This document shows, one piece after another, positions 26,728 to 35,378 of a stretch of DNA of 64,000 nt. The DNA comes from G038396625 sp038396625. Lineage in GTDB: Bacteria; Bacillota; Clostridia; Peptostreptococcales; Thermotaleaceae. Both the position numbers and the translations under genes were made by a program. Positions within the stretch are counted from its first letter, which is position 1. Every line of letters begins with the position of its first letter. Below the pieces are notes generated by a model. That model saw nothing but the letters and a program-made list of their open reading frames with translations. It was not told the DNA's origin and searched no databases. The DNA is taken from contig CP121688.1 of NCBI GenBank assembly GCA_038396625.1, forward strand, positions 1,612,001 through 1,676,000. Reading direction: 5' to 3'.

Positions 26728-27102
26728 CTAAGCCTCCTCATATAAAAGTGTAAGCATTTCTTGTAATTGATCTAAAGATATATTTAAAACTTTACTTTCT
26801 ATTACTACCTCTGCAAGCTTTTCTTCTATGATTTTTAGTCGCCTTTCATTCAACATTTCTTTATTTTGATAAGCTACAAAGGAGCCTTTTCCTGCGACAG
26901 TTTCAATAAAACCTGATTTTTCAAGCTCTTCATAAGCTCTTTTTGAAGTAATAACACTGATTTGCAGTTCCTTTGCCAAATTTCGTATAGAGGGAAGTAT
27001 TTCTCCGGATTGAAGTGTTCCCTTTAGAATCAGATTTTTTATTTGTGTTGCAATTTGTACATAAATTGGATCTTGTGAAGTATTTGAAATGACAATATGC
27101 AT
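26728..27102 (-). CDS. GntR-family regulator, YtrA type
   Basis: 124-residue regulator with the N-terminal winged helix of GntR proteins (PIYVQIATQIKNLILKGTL, SIRNLAKELQISVITSKRAY) and a short helical tail in place of a large ligand domain, as in the YtrA subfamily. These usually control an adjacent ABC transporter, but none is here; def follows 130 bases downstream. ATG 27102 follows AAAGGAGGGATGCT. A palindrome at 27126-27148 suggests self-control. Confidence 0.88.
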   Translation of the reverse strand: MHIVISNTSQDPIYVQIATQIKNLILKGTLQSGEILPSIRNLAKELQISVITSKRAYEELEKSGFIETVAGKGSFVAYQNKEMLNERRLKIIEEKLAEVVIESKVLNISLDQLQEMLTLLYEEA

Positions 27103-27125
27103 AGCATCCCTCCTTTAATTTTTAA

Positions 27126-27148
27126 CTGTATATATTGTTCATATACAG
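27126..27148. promoter_or_regulatory. Likely GntR self-operator
   Basis: CTGTATAT (27126-27133) and ATATACAG (27141-27148) form a perfect eight-base inverted repeat with a seven-base gap, 24 bases upstream of the GntR start codon. Confidence 0.55.
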
Positions 27149-27651
27149 CATATACAAAACCAACTTTGGTTGTCAATTAATTTTTAAAAAATTCTATATG
27201 TAGATTGGAAGGTTAGGGCTGTTAGAAGTAATTTCAATAGAAATAGTAGGGACTGTATTATAAGGGGTTGATAACTCGTTATGTGGGTAGCTATTCATTG
27301 CTTATAAATAGACTATTATTGATGAAATATTCATATAAAGACTGTAACCGTCTTTAAATCAGACAAAAAAGAAATAATCATCCAATATGAAATGTAACAT
27401 ATGCTGCATCAGAGAGATCAAAATATGAACTGATAAATAAATGGAAAAAATATTTGGAATCAGTAGTGACACAGTATAGTACAAGATTAAAAGGGATAAG
27501 CAAAAAACATTAATGGTTAGGTTATTGCTAATGAAAGAGGACCTCTATATAAGTAGAAGTCCATGAAATCGAGATTTTATGAAATTGACGGATTAGCAAA
27601 ACCTATAGGAAGTCTTTGGTTAGAGCGAATGCGTTTAGAAAAAAGCAGATT
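27149..27651. other. Gene-free stretch with possible decayed coding sequence
   Basis: AT-rich. A frame around 27410-27510 reads ASERSKYELINKWKKYLESV then stops, and near 27560-27655 another reads FYEIDGLAKPIGSLWLERMR. Neither has a start or a recognisable family. They look like broken gene pieces, but this is uncertain. Confidence 0.35.
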
Positions 27652-27858
27652 CTAAGATACTGTTCTTATTCGTAGCTTATCTAGTTCAACGCCTAATGCA
27701 TCTGCTAATCTTTCTACTATAGAAAAGGTAGGGTTATTTTTATCACCTCGTTCTAATTCTTCTATATACGACTTTGAAACATTGGTGATTATGGATAAAT
27801 CACGACTTGTGTAACCTTTAGTGATACGAATTTCCCGAAGTTTCTTTCCGTTTAACAT
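27652..27858 (-). CDS. Small XRE-family helix-turn-helix protein
   Basis: 68-residue DNA-binding protein consisting of one Cro/CI-type helix-turn-helix (KLREIRITKGYTSRDLSIIT, KSYIEELERGDKNNP, VERLADALGVELDKL). It resembles SinR/phage-repressor heads but has no second domain. ATG 27858 follows AAAGGAGG. It sits alone in the gene-poor region, so its target is unknown; it may be a leftover of a mobile element or a stand-alone regulator. Confidence 0.85.
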   Translation of the reverse strand: MLNGKKLREIRITKGYTSRDLSIITNVSKSYIEELERGDKNNPTFSIVERLADALGVELDKLRIRTVS

Positions 27859-28313
27859 GAAAAAACCTCCTTTTCGTTGTTGAAAGTTATTATTAAAACT
27901 TATAACAGAGCTTTCTCTTTTATTTTACCATAAAACTATATAACAAAATCTTTAAGAGAGGGTTAATAATATTAAAAAATTATATGAAACATTATAAAGC
28001 TTAGAGTTAAACAAAACAGAAAAAACATTTTTAAATAATATCATGATAAATAACTCCTATTTAAATAATATTTAATATTTTATCAAAAAAGAAATAAATA
28101 GAAAAAATTTTAGTGAGATGAATATTATGGAATAGGTTGCTTTTTAAAAGAGATAAAAGAGGAAAGATACGAATGTTTAGGAAAAGAGGGGAAAGGTGTT
28201 TTTGCAAAATAACCAAATTCACCAAAAGGTGAAAACAGGATTTTTAATTTCCTAGACAATTTGTTTTATCGAGGATAAAGGAGATAAATATAGATTTGCA
28301 ACAAATGAAGATT
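27859..28313. other. Gene-free AT-rich stretch
   Basis: No frame above about 30 codons with a start and ribosome site. A CACCAAAAGGTG small palindrome lies near 28221-28232. I see no RNA gene. Confidence 0.5.
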
Positions 28314-28577
28314 TTAACGGAGTTCTTTGGGAATAGATACTAAATAAAAATAAGAAAAATAAATTGTACTAGTTATTGAAGATGAAGGTATTGCCTTATC
28401 ATAAACATAAGTCAATATAAATGTAATTGCCAAAGTTAATGTTATAAGTATGATTTTATATTTAGTGGTGGACCCAAAGAATTTGATTAGTTTTGCCTTA
28501 TACGAGTACTTTCTTTCAAACATATAGAGAAGGAATATGAAGATGACTGGATAAAGAAATACTGATAAAAAATTCAT
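28314..28577 (-). CDS. Small membrane protein of unknown function
   Basis: 87-residue protein starting MNFLSVFLYPVIFIFLLYMF, with three predicted membrane segments (~3-20, 42-60, 68-83) joined by a basic loop ERKYSYKAKLIKFFGSTTKY. ATG 28577 was chosen because GAGGGG lies about 11 bases upstream; GTG 28586 is too close to that site. No family recognised. It could be a real small membrane protein or a chance frame in AT-rich DNA; the regular topology favours the former. Confidence 0.5.
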   Translation of the reverse strand: MNFLSVFLYPVIFIFLLYMFERKYSYKAKLIKFFGSTTKYKIILITLTLAITFILTYVYDKAIPSSSITSTIYFSYFYLVSIPKELR

Positions 28578-29105
28578 AAAACACACAACCCCTCAAGCTA
28601 TTAAATGTTACTTTAAATTTCAAATTACTATTCAAATCGAATGTTTTTTATTTGGAATTATTTTCAAATTGAATTATATAACATAATCATCTATTAAGCA
28701 ATGTAAAATACAGGATATATTCGTAGATAAAAGATTCGTTTAATGATTAGAATGTTCAATTTTTATTGTTAGGAATATGCTTTAGTAGCTTAATAACGCG
28801 CGTATACTACAAATAAACAATTGAATATTGATCATATAAAAGTCAACATACTATTTACCTCCCTATTTTTTACATAAAATACATACTCAATAGACATTTA
28901 GAAGTTATAGATACAGCAGATACATAAAGGTTTAGAAACCATTAAATATAAGATATGCTTATAGGAAAATTTAATTTGGCAAATTTTAAGAATTATGTGC
29001 AGTAAAATGTACAATTTATATGATTGAATTTGTGTAGTAAATAATAACCATCAAACAGTACAAAATAATATAGGATATATTATTACTAATTCATAAGGAG
29101 GTTAT
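28578..29105. other. Gene-free AT-rich stretch before the DUF421 gene
   Basis: No supported gene or RNA structure seen; it presumably holds the promoter of the gene at 29106. Confidence 0.5.
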
Positions 29106-29801
29106 ATGCATTCAGTATTTATAACAATAGTTAGAGGGTTATTAGGATTTTCAATATTGTTTTTGCTAACGAGAATGCTAGGCAAAAAGCAGATAGGACA
29201 GCTAACACACTTTACCTATATTACAGGTATTGCACTGGGAAATATTGTTGGAGATATGGTTGTACACCGTGATATTAAGCTTATAGATGGCTTTGTAGGT
29301 GTAATATTATGGTCATTACTCACATTATTATTGGAATATATAAGCTTAAAATCTTCAAAAGCAAGAGTACTATTGGATGGTGAACCTGCAATTGTTATTA
29401 AAAAAGGAAAAATTCAACAAAAAGTATTGGCTAAATCAAAACTAAATATTGATGATCTATCAATGCTTTTACGTAATAAAGATGTTTTTTCATTTTCTGA
29501 TGTAGATTATGCTATTTTTGAATCTAATGGAGAATTAAGCGTATTAAAAACACCTGAGGCTGAATCTCCAACTAGAAAAGATCTTAAGATACTAGTTCCT
29601 CAAAGGTTACATATACCTACTGAGATTATTGTAGATGGTAAAGTAGTGTCGCGAAACCTAAAGGAATTTAGTTTAAGTCAAGAATGGCTAGATAATCAAT
29701 TAAGAACTTATGGAATAGAATCAGCAAATGATGTGATTTATGCAGAGCTGCAAAGTGATGGGAGACTGTACATAAATAAGCGAAAAAGAGAAAGTGATTA
29801 A
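29106..29801 (+). CDS. DUF421 family membrane protein (YetF/YcaP type)
   Basis: 231-residue protein with an N-terminal membrane region of three helices (~5-25, 35-58, 62-80) containing LLTRMLGKKQIGQLTHFTYI, then two cytoplasmic DUF421 domains (RVLLDGEPAIVIKKGKI, FSDVDYAIFESNGELSVLK). Family members of this kind are linked to spore or stress functions, but biochemistry is unknown. ATG 29106 directly follows AAGGAGGTTAT. No operon partner. Length is normal. Confidence 0.9.
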   Translation: MHSVFITIVRGLLGFSILFLLTRMLGKKQIGQLTHFTYITGIALGNIVGDMVVHRDIKLIDGFVGVILWSLLTLLLEYISLKSSKARVLLDGEPAIVIKKGKIQQKVLAKSKLNIDDLSMLLRNKDVFSFSDVDYAIFESNGELSVLKTPEAESPTRKDLKILVPQRLHIPTEIIVDGKVVSRNLKEFSLSQEWLDNQLRTYGIESANDVIYAELQSDGRLYINKRKRESD

Positions 29802-29978
29802 AAACAGTCGTAAATGCAAGGTTCATAGAGTATAACCTAGTATAATGAAATCGAGTTTAATTTAAGGGATGCACAAACGGACACAATCTTATTGTCATTT
29901 CATGGCGAAACTTGCGAAAAATTAATGCAGGATTCTTTATTTCTATAAATAAATATGCAAATAGAGGAGGAGATATAG

Positions 29979-30098
29979 ATGGATGGAGAAGAAAAAGCTT
30001 TACAGGAACAAAGTGGTATAAATCTGGAAGATTTTACTATATTTACAAGCTATCAAATACTTGAAGACGGAACCAAAATATTTTCAGCAGAGGATTAG
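29979..30098 (+). CDS. Possible 39-residue protein
   Basis: ATG 29979 follows AGAGGAGGAGATATAG, an excellent ribosome site. The frame reads MDGEEKALQEQSGINLEDFT... and ends ...EDGTKIFSAED at TAG 30096-30098. It is acidic with no membrane segment or known family. The strong site makes translation plausible, but the length is too small for certainty; it may also be the surviving start of a longer gene. Confidence 0.45.
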   Translation: MDGEEKALQEQSGINLEDFTIFTSYQILEDGTKIFSAED

Positions 30099-30200
30099 CT
30101 ATGAAAAAGCACTCAGGGATGGGTGCCTTCTGCATTATTCAAGATAGTCGCATAGTACTGAATTTGAAAGCGTATAAAAACTTTTTTATATCCTGATATG

Positions 30201-30316
30201 CTCCCCTTATAGTAGACAGTTAAAATAATATAACTATTTATTATGAGGGGAGTTTTATTATGGGGAAAAAAAGAAAAAATCATGCAGTATTTTTATTAGA
30301 AGATGCAGTGATTTAA
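30201..30316 (+). mobile_element. Possible IS3-type insertion-sequence remnant
   Basis: CTCCCCT (30201-30207), TAGTAGACAGTTAAAA and AGGGGAG (30246-30252), followed by ATG 30260 and MGKKRKNHAVFLLEDAVI ending at 30316, resemble the left end and first codons of IS3-family orfA (typically KKRxxHTPEFKLEAV). Nothing else of a transposase remains. Confidence 0.35.
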
Positions 30317-30429
30317 GTTTGTACAATATGAATCAAACCTCTTTTTGTAACAAGTGCTTTTGTTATGAATATATTGAAATAGGCAAACGAAACATATGTT
30401 ATGCTATTTTGGAAAGGAGGACGAGGAGA

Positions 30430-30768
30430 ATGTACAACTATTATAGCTATAATGATTACTATAACTGGTATCAGTATCAGCAAATGAACCATATTCATAG
30501 ATACGAAGGGTTTACAACATTAAATGATGAGCATAGGCATAAATATAGTGGTTATACAAGTAGAACGATACCTACCTATGGGAGCCATGTTCACTATTAT
30601 CAAGGATATACAACTGTAGATGACCAGCATAGGCACGAATATAGTGGATATACAGGACCTGCAATACATGTACCCGGAGGGCACGTACACTTGATGAGAG
30701 GAAAAACAAGCTTTGTAGATGAACATGACCATGGATATGAAAATAAGACATTAGAGCAGATGAGATAA
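30430..30768 (+). CDS. YmaF-family histidine-rich repeat protein
   Basis: 112-residue Tyr/His-rich protein starting MYNYYSYNDYYNWYQYQQMN. It carries three tandem repeats of about 33 residues, each with paired histidines and an EHxHxYxGYT-type end: HIHRYEGFTTLNDEHRHKYS, HVHYYQGYTTVDDQHRHEYS, HVHLMRGKTSFVDEHDHGYE. The His pairs could bind metal. YmaF-family proteins are small and found in spore formers; function unknown. ATG 30430 follows GGAAAGGAGGACGAGGAGA. A strong hairpin at 30836-30877 ends the unit. Confidence 0.8.
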   Translation: MYNYYSYNDYYNWYQYQQMNHIHRYEGFTTLNDEHRHKYSGYTSRTIPTYGSHVHYYQGYTTVDDQHRHEYSGYTGPAIHVPGGHVHLMRGKTSFVDEHDHGYENKTLEQMR

Positions 30769-30835
30769 AAAAGCAGGGGAGGCAGGTTTTCTCGTACAAT
30801 AATCTAAGCGTAAAATTGCATCACTTGACAAGACT

Positions 30836-30877
30836 ATAGGCATCTAATGGAGAAGATTTTTTCCATTAGATGCCTAT
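30836..30877. terminator. Terminator after the YmaF-family gene
   Basis: Perfect 16-base stem (30836-30851 with 30862-30877) with a T-rich loop, 68 bases after the stop codon. Confidence 0.75.
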
Positions 30878-31055
30878 TTGCAGTCTTAAAATATATGTGC
30901 AAGGACTATTTTAAATCTGGGAATCTTTTCAAAAATTTTCGTGCAAGCTAACTATTTTAATGGTTTGAGAACACAAAAATTATTTCATGTTTTCTTAAGT
31001 CCCCATTATTAAATGCATTATACAATAACCCTATATGGTTGATAAAATCGGCATG

Positions 31056-32237
31056 CTATAGTAATCCAATAGTCTTTAGCATAGCATAAAAGCTAGGGGA
31101 TATACCTTCTGCTGCCTCAACATTAGGGATATGCATGGTGAAACGAAATAAAGAATCTTCAATATTTATTACAATGATATTTTTAGAAACAGTAGGGTTT
31201 GAAGCGTGTAAAAAAAACGTAGCTGTTCGGAAAAAAGGATCAAATATTGCTTCGCCCTTTAATTCTTGAGGTATACCAATAGCTTGTAATTCTGTCATTG
31301 CATTAGCTCTCAATTGACCCATCGCTACATTACGAGGAAGTTTTTCTATGCGAACGAAGAAACGATCGTCAAAGGTGGAGAATAACAAATCTTTTCCAGG
31401 TTCTTCTGGAGTAAACTTAAAGTTATCAAGAACATAAAGATAATATTTTTGGGGACTTTTTTCTAACACTGCCCTACGGTATTCCGTCTCTCCTTCAACG
31501 AATACTGGAATCTCTCTTGTAGCAGGCAAGGTTGCAGTTGCTTTAGGAATACATATAGACTGACCTACTAGTAGCGTTTGAGGATTAACAGTAGGATTTA
31601 GTTTTTGAATTTCAGCTATCGTCGTGTTAAATCTTTGTGAAAGCTTTGCGAAGGTATCTCCAGCTTTAACTATATAAGTTATAGAGCCAGTAGGACATTT
31701 CACAGGGGGCGTGGCCAAAGGTATACAGATTGTTTGACCAATAAGCAGCCTATCAGGATCAATCATAGGATTTGCTTCCAGTAAGTCATCTAATGAGATA
31801 TTAAACGTTTTAGCAATTTTGTAGAATGTATCACCTCTCTGAATTACATATGAATTTCCTTCTGGACAAGTAACTGGAGGTACTGCTAAAGGAATACAAA
31901 TCACCTGTCCTACTACTAGAATATATGGATTGATTCCTGGATTAGCTTCTATTAAATCATCTATAGATATATTATAAGCACGTGCAATGGCATAAAGGGC
32001 ATCTCCAGAGCGTATGGTATAATAATTTCCCTCTGGACAGGGAGGATATATTTGTTGTCTTGGAATGCAAAGAGTTTGACCAATAAAAAGATTACCGGGA
32101 TTTATAGATGGATTTGCAGAAATTAACGCAGATATAGATGTATTATACTTTTTAGCTAAACCATAGAAAGTATCTCCAGGTTGTATGATATGTGGGACTG
32201 TGCCTAGAGGACATTGTTTCCGAAAATACGAGTACAT
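31056..32237 (-). CDS. Four-LysM spore- or wall-associated protein
   Basis: 393-residue protein starting MYSYFRKQCPLGTVPHIIQP. Four LysM domains of ~45 residues follow at ~14-60, 68-112, 122-166 and 178-222 (each GDxxYxIAxxxNxSxxxLxxANPxIxPxxLxxGQxxCIP), and then an unrecognised ~165-residue C-terminal domain. LysM binds peptidoglycan or chitin-like glycan. There is no signal peptide, which fits mother-cell spore coat/cortex proteins such as SafA more than exported wall enzymes. ATG 32237 follows AGAGGTGAG. The C-terminal domain has a strand-rich pattern and no catalytic motif. Confidence 0.88.
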   Translation of the reverse strand: MYSYFRKQCPLGTVPHIIQPGDTFYGLAKKYNTSISALISANPSINPGNLFIGQTLCIPRQQIYPPCPEGNYYTIRSGDALYAIARAYNISIDDLIEANPGINPYILVVGQVICIPLAVPPVTCPEGNSYVIQRGDTFYKIAKTFNISLDDLLEANPMIDPDRLLIGQTICIPLATPPVKCPTGSITYIVKAGDTFAKLSQRFNTTIAEIQKLNPTVNPQTLLVGQSICIPKATATLPATREIPVFVEGETEYRRAVLEKSPQKYYLYVLDNFKFTPEEPGKDLLFSTFDDRFFVRIEKLPRNVAMGQLRANAMTELQAIGIPQELKGEAIFDPFFRTATFFLHASNPTVSKNIIVINIEDSLFRFTMHIPNVEAAEGISPSFYAMLKTIGLL

Positions 32238-32519
32238 AAAACTCACCTCTTCTAATATGAAATACATAGGTGTATTTAGTAGAAAATATTACTAAAGCCT
32301 ATACACTATATTATATTAATAAGAATGCTATGTGGTTCCCTTAGAATGAATGGAGGCAGGCTTGAATAAGTGTGGGAGTGATGTCTACCATTTGTCTTGA
32401 ATTTAAAAAGGAATGGTATACATGAGGAAAGAATACAATTCATATTTGTTACTTAAATTGAAAGATATTCTACATTAGTATAAGATAATACTATCGATAA
32501 AACTAAAGGGGGAAATGAT

Positions 32520-32885
32520 GTGGCAGAGCTAGGTGCAATTATGAATTGGACATTTATGCAAGAAACAGAAGTTCCATCGGAAGTAAAGGAGATACTAATA
32601 GATGGAGAAAAAACAGAAATAGCTTATAAAACAATTAGGGATGTAGCTGTTATAACAAACAAAAGGATCATTATAGCTGATAAACAAGGTATTATTGGAA
32701 AAAAAGTTGAAGTATATACCATACCCTTTAAATCAATTGTTATGTACTCATCTGAAAATGCGAGCAAACTAGATTTAAATGCTGAAATCCAATTATGGAC
32801 TAGGGCAGGAAAATTCAAGCTAAATCTTAAAAAAGGAATTGATATACGCAAGTTAGATAGAATAATAGCACAACATATATTATAA
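32520..32885 (+). CDS. Bacterial PH-domain protein
   Basis: 121-residue cytoplasmic protein. TIRDVAVITNKRIIIADKQG, then KKVEVYTIPFKSIVMYSSEN and EIQLWTRAGKFKLNLKKG follow the bacterial pleckstrin-homology (bPH) layout of a seven-strand barrel and a closing helix (DIRKLDRIIAQHIL). GTG 32520 lies seven bases after AAAGGGGGAAAT. Role unknown. Confidence 0.85.
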   Translation: MAELGAIMNWTFMQETEVPSEVKEILIDGEKTEIAYKTIRDVAVITNKRIIIADKQGIIGKKVEVYTIPFKSIVMYSSENASKLDLNAEIQLWTRAGKFKLNLKKGIDIRKLDRIIAQHIL

Positions 32886-33264
32886 GCCATAATGGGTAGG
32901 GTATTGCCCACTATTTTGGATGACACCAAAATTAAATTTAGCATGATATTAGGGTAGAGAACACTTACCCTTTTTTACATGGCTTATAGGTTGACCAACC
33001 TAGCATATCCAAGACAACTCAATATCCTAGTATTCCTTCAATAATTAGGAAAGTGCCTAAGACTATTCTTATTGTCCTATCTATATTGCCTACATTTCTT
33101 TTAAATGAAATCTTCATTATTTACTCACCTCACAATATTAGTTTGCTTTTTTTATTTAAAAGCATGCATTCTCACTCAAATAATATTTTTAATGCACAAC
33201 TTTATGTCATTTATTCTAATGAGAAGGTATGCAAAATTTATTAGTGGATTTTAGTCATACTAGC
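32886..33264. other. Intergenic stretch with terminator-like hairpins
   Basis: TGGG...CCCA near 32893-32912 and AGGGTA...TACCCTTTTTT near 32951-32977 are terminator-like after the PH-domain gene. Beyond that no gene is seen until the yunB fragment at 33265. Confidence 0.5.
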
Positions 33265-33391
33265 AAATCGTAAAATTTATCTAATCGTGAAAATCCAGGT
33301 AAAGATTATTTCTAAAAAAGGATATATAGTAAAAGGAAGTTCACGTATTTTGGCGAATAAACTAGATAAAGAACAAATAAGATTTGAGTGA
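33265..33391 (+). pseudogene. Decayed yunB fragment
   Basis: The frame reads NRKIYLIVKIQVKIIS and continues KKGYIVKGSSRILANKLDKE to TGA 33389-33391. Its first half matches the intact yunB at 25782-25826 (HKIYLVVKTQVKIIV) at DNA and protein level. The N-terminal part and the end are lost or changed. This is a small leftover of a second yunB copy or an older duplication. Confidence 0.65.
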
Positions 33392-33411
33392 ATACATAAG
33401 GAGAGAATTGT

Positions 33412-33972
33412 ATGAATATCAGATGTCAATGGGCAGGGAAAGATCCATTATATGTTCACTATCATGATCATGAGTGGGGTGTCCCGATTCATGATGATAA
33501 AAAATTGTTTGAATTTCTTATTCTTGAAGGAGCACAGGCGGGGCTAAGTTGGATAACCATTCTTAAAAAAAGAGAGAATTATAGAAAAGCCTTTGATGAC
33601 TTTCATGCAGAGAAAATAGCTTGCTATGATGATCAGAAGATAGAAGCGTTGCTTTCAAATAAAGGAATTATACGCAACAGAAGAAAGGTTGAAGCTGCTA
33701 TTGAGAACGCCAAAGCTTTTTTAGCAGTACAAGAAGAATTTGGTAGTTTTGATAAGTATATTTGGCAGTTTGTAGAGGGGGTCCCCAAAAAAAATGCATG
33801 GAATACAATAAAGGCGGTACCAGCGGTAACCAAAGAATCACAAAAGATGAGCAAAGATTTGAAGAAAAGAGGATTTAAGTTTGTGGGTCCAACGATTTGT
33901 TATGCCTTTATGCAGGCAGTGGGCATGGTTAATGATCATATAATAGATTGCTTTCGCTATGATGAAATATAA
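33412..33972 (+). CDS. tag: DNA-3-methyladenine glycosylase I
   Basis: 186-residue base-excision enzyme that removes 3-methyladenine. Family marks: RCQWAGKDPLYVHYHDHEWG (4-23, including zinc ligand Cys5 and a zinc His), LEGAQAGLSWITIL and the C-terminal FVGPTICYAFMQAVGMVNDH followed by CF with the last zinc His/Cys pair. ATG 33412 follows AAGGAGAG. Length is normal (~185-190). Stand-alone gene before hflX. Confidence 0.94.
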   Translation: MNIRCQWAGKDPLYVHYHDHEWGVPIHDDKKLFEFLILEGAQAGLSWITILKKRENYRKAFDDFHAEKIACYDDQKIEALLSNKGIIRNRRKVEAAIENAKAFLAVQEEFGSFDKYIWQFVEGVPKKNAWNTIKAVPAVTKESQKMSKDLKKRGFKFVGPTICYAFMQAVGMVNDHIIDCFRYDEI

Positions 33973-34076
33973 TGGAAGTCTATTGAAAAAAGCATATTCT
34001 CCTAAAATGCTATGGTGAATTTCAATGATTTTGGCGTATAATAAATAGGATAGAATAAATTAAGGTTGGTGATAGG

Positions 34077-35378
34077 ATGCAACTTAATGAAAATAATGAA
34101 ATAATACATACGTTAGAACAAAGAGCAATATTAGTCGGTTTACATACAGAAAGCAAACAGGAGATTATGACGATCGAAAATTCTCTGAAAGAACTGGAAG
34201 AATTAGCTTATGCAGCAGGAGCTAAAGTGCTTCATACGGTAATCCAAAACAAGCAAAGGATTGACACAACCTTTTACATAGGAAAAGGAAAGGTAGAAGA
34301 GATCAAAATACTCTGTGATACATTAGATGCAAACCTCGTTATTTTTAATGATGAACTTTCTGGGGCACAGATTCGAAATTTAGAAGATTTCATAGATGTT
34401 ACGGTGATTGACCGAACTACATTAATATTAGATATTTTTGCCCAGAGAGCACAATCAAAAGAAGGAAAGCTACAGGTAGAACTTGCTCAGCTAAGATATA
34501 GGCTACCAAGACTCATTGGAATCGGCAGATCTTTGTCCAGAACAGGTGCAGGTATTGGCACAAGAGGACCAGGAGAGAAAAAATTAGAATTAGATAGAAG
34601 ACATATTCTCGATAGGATCAGTGACATAAAAGGACAGCTAGAAGAGATCAAAAAGAATCGAGAGGTTCAACGTACAAAAAGGCGAAAAAGTGAAATACCC
34701 ATTGTGGCTTTAGTAGGTTATACCAATGCTGGAAAATCTACATTGATGAATAAGTTGATGGAGATGACGGGGGAGCCTCAAGAAGATAGGGCGGTATATG
34801 TTGAAGATATGTTATTTGCCACATTGGATACAGCACATAGAAAAATGATTTTACCCACTAAAGAAGCATTTATTTTAATTGATACAGTAGGATTTGTCAG
34901 TAAGTTACCTCATTCATTGATAGAAGCTTTTAAGGCGACATTGGAAGAAGTACAATATGCGGACCTATTAATTCATGTAGTGGATGCAACAAACTCTAAT
35001 TACGAGATGCAAATAAAGGTAACGGAAAAAGTGTTAGAAGAATTAAATGTGAAGGATAAGCCAACGATCCTTATTTTAAATAAAATAGATAAGATTGAAT
35101 CTGAAGATTTGTTGATTCCACCGGATGAAGATGTACTTGCCTTATCAGCTGTAACAGAAATAGGAATAGATGAATTAATGAAAAAGATCAAAGAAAAAAT
35201 CTTTAGCTATATGAAAAAGACAGTGTTACTTTTACCTTATGACCGTGGAGATATTGTGTCCTATTTATGCGATAAGACAAAAGTGGAGAAGACAGAATAT
35301 AAGGAAGATGGGGTTTTGCTTGAAACTTATTTAGGACCGGCAGATTACAATAAATACAAGGAATATATTTGTTTCTAA
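34077..35378 (+). CDS. hflX: Ribosome-associated GTPase HflX
   Basis: 433-residue GTPase. The N-terminal HflX domain has DLVIFNDELSGAQIRNLED-like sequence (~95-112) and the signature RTGAGIGTRGPGEKKLELDR (~158-177). The G domain has G1 GYTNAGKSTLM (~216), G3 LIDTVGFVSKLPH (~265) and G4 NKID (~332). HflX splits stalled or stressed 70S ribosomes. ATG 34077 follows AAGGTTGGTGATAGG. Its stop codon overlaps the start of the HEAT-repeat gene (TAATG), so the two are translated together. Confidence 0.96.
   Translation: MQLNENNEIIHTLEQRAILVGLHTESKQEIMTIENSLKELEELAYAAGAKVLHTVIQNKQRIDTTFYIGKGKVEEIKILCDTLDANLVIFNDELSGAQIRNLEDFIDVTVIDRTTLILDIFAQRAQSKEGKLQVELAQLRYRLPRLIGIGRSLSRTGAGIGTRGPGEKKLELDRRHILDRISDIKGQLEEIKKNREVQRTKRRKSEIPIVALVGYTNAGKSTLMNKLMEMTGEPQEDRAVYVEDMLFATLDTAHRKMILPTKEAFILIDTVGFVSKLPHSLIEAFKATLEEVQYADLLIHVVDATNSNYEMQIKVTEKVLEELNVKDKPTILILNKIDKIESEDLLIPPDEDVLALSAVTEIGIDELMKKIKEKIFSYMKKTVLLLPYDRGDIVSYLCDKTKVEKTEYKEDGVLLETYLGPADYNKYKEYICF

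Noticed and set aside
29820..29978. Possible riboswitch before the 39-codon ORF
   Set aside because: I checked for cyclic-di-GMP and similar consensus and found no match or clear stem set.
33053..33244. 63-codon frame in the 32.9-33.4 kb gap
   Set aside because: No ribosome site and low-complexity AT-rich sequence; no recognisable protein.
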